64,000 nucleotides of DNA. Source: a virus. Of this stretch, positions 1-7,900 are shown in pieces. Position numbers and translations under genes: made by a program. The stretch lies in IMG/VR virus record IMGVR_UViG_3300042448_000816, positions 48,371 to 112,370 of that record. One strand, given 5' to 3'. The stretch's first letter is position 1. Each line of letters begins with the position of its first letter. The notes beneath the pieces are model-generated. The model searched no databases. It was not told the DNA's origin and worked only from the letters and a program-made list of their open reading frames with translations.

Positions 1-112
1 CTGCTGCCCACTGCTCTACGTTTAGATTGACAATAGGCTTTTCTTCATACCTGGCTTTGTGTAGCTTAGCGTACCTGCTAAGTAAAGCCATTCGGTATTT
101 ACGTTCGGCCAT
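1..112 (-). CDS. Partial gene leaving the left edge, unknown
   Basis: Only the first 37 codons are inside the window (start MAERKYRMALLSRYAKLHK). The ATG overlaps the stop codon of the gene upstream in a TAATG junction, so translation is probably coupled. The visible part is basic and helical. I do not recognise the family from this fragment, and the rest lies left of base 1. Confidence 0.6.
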   Translation of the reverse strand, partial: MAERKYRMALLSRYAKLHKARYEEKPIVNLNVEQWAA

Positions 113-321
113 TACTTGCTGTCAATTTCAGAAGAGGCTTCTTTAACCTTTTCTGCTAGCTTGTTTTCTACAAATTCATAGACACGCTCAAAGGCTTCGC
201 CAGTGTTTTCGTTGTCTCGCTTGCTATCTGACACTTCTAGGTCAATCCTTAGTGATTGAAAATTGCCAAGATTAAGCGTGTATCCTAGTCCAACTTTTAC
301 TCTAGTGCTTTCGTTTTCCAT
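112..321 (-). CDS. Small conserved-looking phage protein, unknown function
   Basis: A protein of about 69 residues. An N-terminal strand region (VGLGYTLNLGNFQSLRID) is followed by an acidic helix with FERVYEFVENKLAEKVKE. I recall similar short proteins in actinophages, but I know no function for them. I prefer the ATG at 321, which sits eight bases after GAAAG; an ATG at 327 (MGMEN) is also possible. It follows the DNA-binding protein at 337-879 and is coupled by TAATG to the gene at the left edge. Confidence 0.65.
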   Translation of the reverse strand: MENESTRVKVGLGYTLNLGNFQSLRIDLEVSDSKRDNENTGEAFERVYEFVENKLAEKVKEASSEIDSK

Positions 322-336
322 ACCCATATCTTTCTA

Positions 337-879
337 TTAAATGGACTCAGACCAAATAGGAATAAATCTTCCGTCTTCTGTCTTCGTATAAGTCAGTATA
401 CCATCTCCCATACGCCTTGTCAACTCCTGTCGACTAGGGGTTATGTCATTAGTAATTAACTTATCATTTCTTGGTCTACCCATGTGGTAGGTAGCCAGTA
501 TATCACGAATTTCTTTTACTTGTGATTCTGAGTAATAGGATCTAACCTGCCACCCAGTTTCCCCACCTTTTTGAGATCCAGTGGGGTGAGGGATAATTCC
601 ACGCTTCATTAAGCTGGGCATATATTTTTTGTGACGATTTACAAGTTCTGCTGTTTGGCCAACAGTGTAGGCTCTTTGTCTATTTTTCTTAAAGTCTGAA
701 ATTAGGCAGCTTTCAATTCTGTCTTTTACTATATTAAAAACCGACATAATTCCATTAGATTTATTTAGGTGGTGTACTCTTACTAACTCACCGTTTAAGA
801 ACCAAACCTTTTTATTTCCTGGTATAGATGGAAGAGCATTATACTCTGCCATGTCTACCTGGCCGTGTCTCTTGGTCAT
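337..879 (-). CDS. MerR-like helix-turn-helix DNA-binding protein
   Basis: 180 residues. Residues about 68-135 read like a MerR/excisionase-type winged helix: AYTVGQTAELVNRHKKY, then MPSLMKRGIIPHP, a Trp-rich wing, and a helix SESQVKEIRDIL. This suggests sequence-specific DNA binding, perhaps as a late regulator. The N-terminal 65 residues and the basic C-terminus are not recognised. A second ATG at 852 (MAEYNALPS) has a better-placed AGGT and could be the true start. The gene begins two bases after the stop of the 882-1325 gene, so it is in the same transcript. The HTH assignment is by motif reading only. Confidence 0.6.
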   Translation of the reverse strand: MTKRHGQVDMAEYNALPSIPGNKKVWFLNGELVRVHHLNKSNGIMSVFNIVKDRIESCLISDFKKNRQRAYTVGQTAELVNRHKKYMPSLMKRGIIPHPTGSQKGGETGWQVRSYYSESQVKEIRDILATYHMGRPRNDKLITNDITPSRQELTRRMGDGILTYTKTEDGRFIPIWSESI

Positions 880-881
880 TG

Positions 882-1325
882 CTAGTTTGGAATACCCACA
901 GCAATAATGTGAACTTTGACAGCTAGCTGTCCTGCTGTATTGAATCGAACAATACCATTTACCCCTGAGTTAGTCACGCTTGAAATAACTACAGAAACAT
1001 CTTTTCCAGAAGACGTTCCTTCAATAAGAACTGGGGTAGCAGTAACAATAGGAGGATATTTGTACTCACCTTTAAAGGAGTATGAAAAAGCTTGATCTGT
1101 TTCTGCCGTCACTGTTGTTAGTGTTGGATAGATGATCTCTTCTCCAGCAACAACCTTAGTGTCTGTTAATAGTGTACTTTGTTTTCCTTCTGCTGTATCT
1201 ATAGATGCATACTTATATCTTGCAGAAGAAATCTGAGAAGACAAATCATTAATCGCTTCAACTATTTGATATACATAGTTTACGTCTAGAGGCTGTCCTC
1301 TATCTGGTGTTGGTATTCTGGCCAT
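882..1325 (-). CDS. Probable small virion protein, unknown
   Basis: 147 residues. The N-terminus (RIPTPDRGQPLDVNYVYQI) leads into a short helix, and the rest is beta-rich (VTATPVLIEG, VKVHIIAVGIPN). This layout resembles small fibre or fibre-associated beta domains, but no family is recognised. It has its own leaderless-type promoter, with TATAAT five bases before the ATG, so it starts a new transcript after the tail-fibre genes. Confidence 0.55.
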   Translation of the reverse strand: MARIPTPDRGQPLDVNYVYQIVEAINDLSSQISSARYKYASIDTAEGKQSTLLTDTKVVAGEEIIYPTLTTVTAETDQAFSYSFKGEYKYPPIVTATPVLIEGTSSGKDVSVVISSVTNSGVNGIVRFNTAGQLAVKVHIIAVGIPN

Positions 1326-1330
1326 AATTA

Positions 1331-1336
1331 ATTATA
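1331..1336 (-). promoter_or_regulatory. -10 box, leaderless start for the 882-1325 gene
   Basis: TATAAT on the minus strand, five bases before the ATG at 1325. With normal -10 to start-site spacing the RNA would begin at or next to the ATG. There is no Shine-Dalgarno sequence between them. Confidence 0.55.
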
Positions 1337-1363
1337 CCACTTATTCCGCTAAAAATCTACCAC

Positions 1364-1552
1364 TTAAGCTGGTGGGTTTAGCTCTAGGTCTGGGAACTCT
1401 TGTTCTCTTAAAACTTCACAAAAAACAATTGTATATCCGCAAATACCACAGGGGTGTGAGGTACTTGACCTTTCAAACCAAAAAGATGTTGCCTGTTCAA
1501 ATGTAGGGCATTCTGTGTTTGTGCACTTCATGCTTAATAAATATTTAACCAT
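1364..1552 (-). CDS. Small four-cysteine zinc-ribbon-like protein
   Basis: 62 residues with Cys pairs CTNTEC and CGIC spaced for one zinc site (Cx4C-x20-Cx2C), so probably a small zinc ribbon. Function unknown. It starts with ATG after AAGGAAAAA, seven bases downstream of the tail-collar fibre gene stop, and so belongs to the late tail transcript. Confidence 0.6.
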   Translation of the reverse strand: MVKYLLSMKCTNTECPTFEQATSFWFERSSTSHPCGICGYTIVFCEVLREQEFPDLELNPPA

Positions 1553-1559
1553 TTTTTCC

Positions 1560-2372
1560 TTATATCTTAATTATATAGTTTACCACAACGTATGGCTGTA
1601 ATACGTTTACTGGAACTACTCCGCCAAGTCCATCTCCGCCTACAGAACTTGTTGTAAAAGCGTGATCGTGCGATGCACTTCTTCCATTGGTTGTGCCAGA
1701 GTGGCTGTGGGTGTGGACCCAGGCGTCGTATGACGCAGCTCCAGCAATGTTTGAGCCGCCAGAACGGTATGAGCTTCTAAAACCAGAACCAGCACCAGAC
1801 CCAGAGCCTCCAGCAATAACAGAAGCTGAGCCAGCACCATGAATATTTAATATTGCCTGGTCACTGCTTGTACCAAACGTGTGGGTATGCTCCTGAGTTT
1901 CTGCAGCTGTTGTTCCTGTGTGATTGTGAGATGGTATATTTGTAGCTGTTAGAGATACGGCTTTGGCACCACCAGTTTCTCCAAGAACATCGAATTCAGC
2001 ATCTGTTCCCCTACCCACAGGAATTCTGTTTTGCAAATTTGGCAAATTAAAAGTTGTAGTTCCATTTCCAGCACCGTAGGCTATTCCAATAGTAGTGAAC
2101 AAAGAGCTGTATGTTGTTCGTGACACTGCTGCTCCATCACATAAAAGATATCCTGGGGGTGCTGTTGCACCAGCAAATTGAGAAATAATTCCAGGAGCAC
2201 CACCGCCAGTTGCGAGAGAAATCCCCTGAAGACTTGACCACGGAGTAGTTCCAGTTCCCACTTTCAAAATTTGATTTGTGACATCAAACCCCGCTTCGCC
2301 AGCTGCAAGGACTGTGTTTTTTGTAGCCCAATTTGCAGCAGTATCATTTCTAAACTGTATTAAATAGCTCAT
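1560..2372 (-). CDS. Tail fibre tip with collar domain
   Basis: 270 residues. Residues 1-50 (IQFRNDTAANWATKN, then GTGTTPWSSLQGI) match the short N-terminal module seen in Mtd-like and hyaluronate-type phage fibres that docks on the virion. Residues about 60-150 are a phage tail collar domain: GATAPPGYLLCDGAAVSR, TTFNLPNLQNRIPVG and SHNHT. The rest is Ser/Gly/His-rich (HTHTFG, THSHSG, SHDHAF), as in collar fibres where the His clusters bind metal ions. Probable role: receptor-binding or terminal fibre. It is ATGA-coupled to the FN3 protein upstream. The N-terminal module recurs in the collagen-like fibre at 35664-36827. Confidence 0.8.
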   Translation of the reverse strand: MSYLIQFRNDTAANWATKNTVLAAGEAGFDVTNQILKVGTGTTPWSSLQGISLATGGGAPGIISQFAGATAPPGYLLCDGAAVSRTTYSSLFTTIGIAYGAGNGTTTFNLPNLQNRIPVGRGTDAEFDVLGETGGAKAVSLTATNIPSHNHTGTTAAETQEHTHTFGTSSDQAILNIHGAGSASVIAGGSGSGAGSGFRSSYRSGGSNIAGAASYDAWVHTHSHSGTTNGRSASHDHAFTTSSVGGDGLGGVVPVNVLQPYVVVNYIIKI

Positions 2373-2842
2373 GCACTACCACCGCTAATGCTTGGCTGTA
2401 AAGATTTTTCAGCTGTAGATATTGTGAGGGTAGGGCTCTCAATCTTTTCTGTTCCAGCTAGCTGTATGGCAATTCTTATATCTGTAGCTCCGTAGCCAAT
2501 TGCAGTTAAGCTAAGTGGCTGTAAGAATCCGTATGTGTGTATTGGGGAGGATCCTTTAAAAAAGTAATCCCCCCACGTACCGCCAATTTTATAGCTAACA
2601 AAAATATCATATAATGCTGCCTTGTTTGCATCTCCCCAGGTTACAATGATGTCTGATGGAGTAACCTCAATATTAGAAGTAACAGTTTTAATAAGACTTG
2701 TTGCATTTAGGGTATAAATGGGAGACCAATGAGACGTTCTGTTCCTGTCGTTTGAAATAATCCTATATCTAATTAAGTATTTTCCATCTGGAGTTAATGG
2801 TGGAAGATCCTTTTTTTCGATAGTTACTTTTTTAGCTGGCAT
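2369..2842 (-). CDS. Fibronectin type III-like minor tail protein
   Basis: About 157 residues, essentially one or two FN3-like beta sandwiches: LTPDGKYLIRYRIISNDRNR, SPIYTLNA, then SDIIVTWGDANKAALYDIFV. Such domains decorate tail tips and may help weak surface binding. I take the ATG at 2842 (MPAKKV), which overlaps the stop of the upstream gene. An in-frame TTG further upstream would add seven residues. Confidence 0.65.
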   Translation of the reverse strand: MPAKKVTIEKKDLPPLTPDGKYLIRYRIISNDRNRTSHWSPIYTLNATSLIKTVTSNIEVTPSDIIVTWGDANKAALYDIFVSYKIGGTWGDYFFKGSSPIHTYGFLQPLSLTAIGYGATDIRIAIQLAGTEKIESPTLTISTAEKSLQPSISGGSA

Positions 2843-4001
2843 TGTCAATGTCCAAATCAACGTCTAGTGCAAATCGAAATTCTACTAGATTTGAAGTATT
2901 CGAAACTTTTACTACAGGAAGAGAGTCTTGAGACTTCACTACAGAATAACCTGTCATTCCGTATAAAGGGTTGATAGATGATACGTTTTCTAGTCTAATT
3001 GCGTCAAGAGCTACGTAATAGTCTGAGGTCGGTGTTCCGCCAGCCCCCAAAACAGATGCCCAAATTTTTACAACATTAACTGAGTTCCATGTAAAGATTG
3101 TACTTTTTACTAGCTCGTCTAGCCTTTTGGTAGCAACAACATATCTATTGGTTGAAAAGTCGTGCTGACCTTCACCAGTTCCATTAGTTAGATCAACTTG
3201 AAGCTGGGCATAACTTGTTGCTTCGCCAGCGTCGTTGTCTGCAAATTCAACTAGAACTTTTACACGAGATGGGTGAACTTCGTTTGAGGCATCTTTGCTG
3301 ACAACAGAAAATGCAAGCTTTAGCTCGTCCATTGCTGAGTTTTTGTTAAGATCAATACTTGCTGCAAGCAAATGTATGTGATTAGACCCAGAGCTGGCTA
3401 CCATTTTTGATCCTGAAGGAATTGATAATGTTGACTCATCTCCAGATATAAAAATACTGTTATTAAGATATCTGCAGGACTCGTATCTTTCTAGCCTCTG
3501 AATGTCCAGCAAAGTTTTATTATCTGCATTAGTTTGAAAAACTTTAGAGTCCTGAGTAATTATTTCTGGATCTGTAGTAGCTAATGGTACGTTAATTATA
3601 GGAATTGCTGTAGCATTTGTTGCTGTGTGATGTTCCCAATTTTCTGTTGTTGAAAAAGAATATACCATTTTGCTATCATAGGCTCCCGCTGTTGGGTTTG
3701 ATGCAGCAGAGTAAACACCTATTTCTGTAATCTCATATCTTTCAACTGTTGGCAACTCTGCAGTCAAAACAATCTTAGACGCACCGTCTTCATTTACATA
3801 TCCTTTTGAGCTAATGGGAACACGAAACATTTCAAACTCTAGATTTTTCTTTTCTAGTATAGAAGAAATTTCATTATTGTTGGGTTCGTGATCTGCTGAA
3901 TTTGGTTTAGTTCCACAGCCAATAGCAATGTGTGTTGCGTATGCTGGAGCTTGACCAATAAGGTATTTGGCTAGCAAGTTTTTTCCAACGTTTGTAATCA
4001 T
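2832..4001 (-). CDS. Minor tail / baseplate-type protein
   Basis: 389 residues. The N-terminus (MITNVGKNLLAKYLIGQAP, THIAIGCGT) and YEITEIGVYSA read like the fibre-attachment or baseplate-edge module common in phages and tailocins, which begins with a short helix and a beta core. The C-terminal half is a beta sandwich that could bind ligand. It is coupled by ATGA to the Ala-rich protein upstream and overlaps the FN3 gene downstream. Function inferred from position between tail-tip and fibre genes. Confidence 0.6.
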   Translation of the reverse strand: MITNVGKNLLAKYLIGQAPAYATHIAIGCGTKPNSADHEPNNNEISSILEKKNLEFEMFRVPISSKGYVNEDGASKIVLTAELPTVERYEITEIGVYSAASNPTAGAYDSKMVYSFSTTENWEHHTATNATAIPIINVPLATTDPEIITQDSKVFQTNADNKTLLDIQRLERYESCRYLNNSIFISGDESTLSIPSGSKMVASSGSNHIHLLAASIDLNKNSAMDELKLAFSVVSKDASNEVHPSRVKVLVEFADNDAGEATSYAQLQVDLTNGTGEGQHDFSTNRYVVATKRLDELVKSTIFTWNSVNVVKIWASVLGAGGTPTSDYYVALDAIRLENVSSINPLYGMTGYSVVKSQDSLPVVKVSNTSNLVEFRFALDVDLDIDNAS

Positions 4002-4966
4002 GAGCTATAGTCCTCCATATATATTGTAGCATCAAAAACTTTTCCAGAAGAGACCATTTGAACCTCTATTTCGTAATCTGCCTTAATGTTAACCACATCA
4101 ATTATAACATTTTCTGTAGCTGAATCAATGTATGCAACCAGGGGCGGTAGTTCATTTGTCGTTTGCTGTATGTGATTTTCTAGCTTGATTGGAAAATTCT
4201 TAAAGTACGAGTCCGCAGAATCTGGCATCTTTACCATATTTTGTGGATTATAATCAATAGCTAACTGAGAAATGTTTTTTATTGGTCTGTAGACTATGTT
4301 CTGTCCATTGACTGTATCATGTCTAACTAGACTAATTAGCTCTAATCCCCCAATTTTTTCTAAAGTTAATTTAAGTATTAGATCAACTGGCAAGTCGTTT
4401 ATATCAATTAAAACATCTGATGGCGTTGCGTACTTAACTGGCTCCCTTGCAGAAACCACTAGGGGTTTAGGCATTCTAGCAATTGCTTCTTGCCTTGCTT
4501 GCTCTGCAGCTGCTGCCGCAGCTTGCCTATCTCTTTCTTCTTGCTCGGCTCTTTTTCTATTTGCTTCGTCTATAGCTGCCTGAGCTGCTGCATTTGCAGC
4601 TGCCTGAGCTGCTGCCTGGGCTGCTGCATTTGCTGCTGCCTGAGCTGCTGCATCTGCTGCTGCCTGAGCTGCTGCCTGGGCTGCTGCATTTGATGATGTT
4701 GTATTTGCTGCTTCCTGAGCTGCTTTGGCTGCTGTTAGCCTATTTTGAGCAGATGTCACAGCCCCGAGATAAAATTTTCTATCGCTAGAATCTTGAGTCT
4801 TTTTTGCAACGTAAGCCGCTTCTGCACGTTCTATGGATCTTTTGTTTTTTGATGCTATGGCACTGTCAAGTGCAGCTTTAAGAGATGATAAAGGGGCGTC
4901 AAATCTTCTTAATTGAGCTTGAGCATTATCAAGCATTTGCTGTGCTGCGGCAACTTCTGCACTCAT
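3998..4966 (-). CDS. Tail protein with Ala-rich coiled-coil stalk
   Basis: 322 residues. A helical N-terminus (AAAQQMLDNAQAQLRRFD) is followed by a long Ala-rich stretch at about residues 94-134 built from AAAQAAANAAAQAAA units, then a charged helix (ANRKRAEQEERDRQ) and a beta-rich C-terminal domain of about 150 residues. It is likely an elongated helical stalk that carries the C-terminal domain away from the tail tip. A GAGGTG Shine-Dalgarno precedes the ATG. It lies directly after the tail-tip protein gene. Confidence 0.6.
   Translation of the reverse strand: MSAEVAAAQQMLDNAQAQLRRFDAPLSSLKAALDSAIASKNKRSIERAEAAYVAKKTQDSSDRKFYLGAVTSAQNRLTAAKAAQEAANTTSSNAAAQAAAQAAADAAAQAAANAAAQAAAQAAANAAAQAAIDEANRKRAEQEERDRQAAAAAAEQARQEAIARMPKPLVVSAREPVKYATPSDVLIDINDLPVDLILKLTLEKIGGLELISLVRHDTVNGQNIVYRPIKNISQLAIDYNPQNMVKMPDSADSYFKNFPIKLENHIQQTTNELPPLVAYIDSATENVIIDVVNIKADYEIEVQMVSSGKVFDATIYMEDYSS
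4576..4690 (-). repeat. Short tandem repeat coding for the Ala-rich stalk
   Basis: Degenerate tandem copies of a GCTGCCTGAGCTGCTGC-type unit (plus-strand reading). They encode AAAQAA(N/D)A repeats in the 3998-4966 gene. The unit length allows copy-number change without frameshift. Confidence 0.7.
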
Positions 4967-4968
4967 TT

Positions 4969-7900
4969 TTACACCTCACTCAAATATAAACTCATGCTTG
5001 GTCCAGAGCTATCTTTTTTATAATCTATGCTATAAACAACAAATCTTTTTTCTGGATCAAAAGTTACTTCATCAGAACTATCAGAATAGTCTATGGACAC
5101 GATATCTCCTAGCTGTATTGTTGGGTTAGCAAAAATGCTAACGCCTACGGACCTTCTCGGTTTCATAATTTTTGATATTAACCATTTCATTAAGTTGTTA
5201 GCTGCATCAGCACTTTGTATATATATAGAGTCCAACAAAAACTGATTTCTTCCATATGTTATTCTACTAGATTTAATGTCATTATACAATTCTTTTTGTG
5301 TTCCTGGAGACAGGATGGTTAGGTCTTCTTTTAGTTGTGGATTTGAAAAGTTTGAAGTTTTTTCAAAATAATTATCAACAGTTAAATCATAGCGAGAATC
5401 TTGAGTAAATGTTATTCCTTGAATTCTTAAGTAGTTTCCAACTGTTTCATCTAAGAATAAGAATGTGTCTGTAGCGTTAAAGATTAAGAACTCTGCACCA
5501 TATGCTCCAGCAAAGAATCCAGAAACCGTGTATCCACGAAGCTTGTTAAATGTTGGAGATATTGATGCGTATAAGGCTGGATAAGCCTTGTCATACTTTA
5601 CATTAAAGTATGCCATCTCCCTAAAGATACTGCCGAACTCTTCATAAAACATGTTATATTTTGGTGGCTGAGATGGGTCTATTCCAGAAAGGTATGTAGG
5701 TTGAACAATACCATTGATCGAATATTTCCTAAATGCTTCATTAGATGATATGTCAGATTTGTTTGTAAAAATTTCATTTGCAATTGGGCCCAGAGAAACG
5801 TCAGAGTTTTGACTATAGTTGTTAGTTAAAGCATAAACATTTTCAAACATGCAGTGAGACGCTCCACGAACAAACAGTGCCACATTGTTTACATTATTTA
5901 GGGGGAGTGGGTCTGGATCGTCAACTACCGCTATCTGAGTATCATTTAGGTATAAGAAAAATCTTCTAGAATTTCCTACTGGTTGATACTCTATAGCTAG
6001 ATCATAAACAGTTGTCAGCTCTTCAGCCACTACCCTTGACTGGCCAGCAAAGTTTCCATCATCAACAATAATAGAGGATAGACCGCTCCAAAGCTTAACT
6101 GGTATTCCGTCTTCATCTCTTGTCAAAACCCATTTTGAGTTTTCTGATCCTGGCGTTGTTAGCGTATAATATCCATTTTGAGAAGGATCTTTTTGTCCAA
6201 TTAAAGAAACTCTTTGACCAACTTGAACAATGGATGGTGCTATTCCTCCAGACGGCAGGATAAGTTCTCCATCCTGAGAAGCTGTTATAGTAGTAGGCGT
6301 TGCGGCACCAGGCAAGTTATTGTCTAGGGTCAGGCTTGTTGCTGTTGGCGTTGGGTCTTTTGTCGGATCTCTTAGAGGAGTCTGAATGTCATAGCTTGTG
6401 TTTTTTAATATTTTATAGAAAAATACATTAGCCACTCCGTCTAAGTCAAAGGTAGAAGGAAGCAGCGATATGTTTTCGGTCTGATTGATTCCAGTGGTGT
6501 CTTCAACTGTAAATCCAAATCCAGATATGGTTACTGCTGCTGATGTTGCCCCAGTTACGGTCCAGGTTCCGAGTGCATATGTAGGCAGATTTACAGGACT
6601 AGAGCTAGCTGGCTTTCCAGAATCAAGAATAATTTTAGATCCGACTGGGTAGCTTTTACTTGCTGAGCTAACGTACACAACAGCAGAGTTAGAGCTAGTG
6701 GCGTTAAATCGTGTAACATTTTTTCTAACTCTAGAGCTATTTAGCTTATACTTATCTATATTTTTTTCTGATAAAGCTGCTATCTCAAAGTAGTATCCGT
6801 TGTTATTTTCTGGATTTAAAAGTGTCGCAATTCCACCGCTTCCACCAGAAATAGTTTTATTTTCATCTGGGGTTGTGGTTTCCACATTAAAGTATGTTGT
6901 TGCTCCTGAAGCATTCTGAATTGACTTATCATTGTTTTCAATTTTTCCGATAATTCTCATTCTTGTTCCAAAATGTTTAAAAGAATTATTTAATGGTTTA
7001 TTTACGTAAGAAATAAAATCTATTGGAGAATCTTCTGAAGAAAACGATGGTCCATTAAATACCAGGGCTGATGCCTGAACAGTTTCTGATGTAGAGGAAA
7101 GCTGATTCTTGCTAGATAGCTCTTCGTTGTGAGAAAAAGATAGATAGTTTTTTATTACGCTAGACCTTGAAGACTGAGTAGCTAAAGACTTTCCTACTCC
7201 AGCTGATCCTGTGCTAATGTCCCCAGTAAATGCAAAATTTCCAAACAAGTAGTTTGACTTCATTTTACATCCATAAACATTGTCGTTGCTTGTCCACTCA
7301 GGGCTTAGTCCTGCAACGTGAGGCACGATCTTTGTACCAAATTGTTCTCTGCCGTGTTTAGCTACCTCACCGTTGGACATTCTGGTTATGCCATTAAAAG
7401 TTTCGTAGTTTGGCTCTGCATAAATTCTTACACGTCCAGTTGGATAGATTTTTCCATTAAATGATAGCTTAGAGAAATAGTCTTCGTATTCTTGTGGACT
7501 TGTTATCCAAACGTTTCCTCCAGTAAAAGTAGATCCTGTTACGCTTGATGGCAAAACCGAAACGTTATACTCTACTGCATCATACCTTATAACTTCTCCA
7601 GCAGAATAAAAATATCCATTGTATCTTCCGATAAACAAAACTCCATCTCCAAAGTCAATAATGTTATTGACAATTTCATGATTTACGACCCTAGGTATTT
7701 GATCATTCAAATCTGAGTTCAATGGAATAGCTGCTAATGCGTATTTGTTTCCAGTTGCTGTTTGTCCATTTGTAGGCTTTATATTTTCTGTTCCTGAAAC
7801 TTCCCAAAGCAATGCTGGCTTGTATATCCAGGAAATATTTTTATCTGCAACAAAGGCTTGCTTTAGAGACCCCATAGATTTCTGAATGTACCTTGCTATA

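Noticed and set aside
4576-4690. Tandem repeats that might be a CRISPR array
   Set aside because: Units are coding, of alanine-rich type, without unique spacers.
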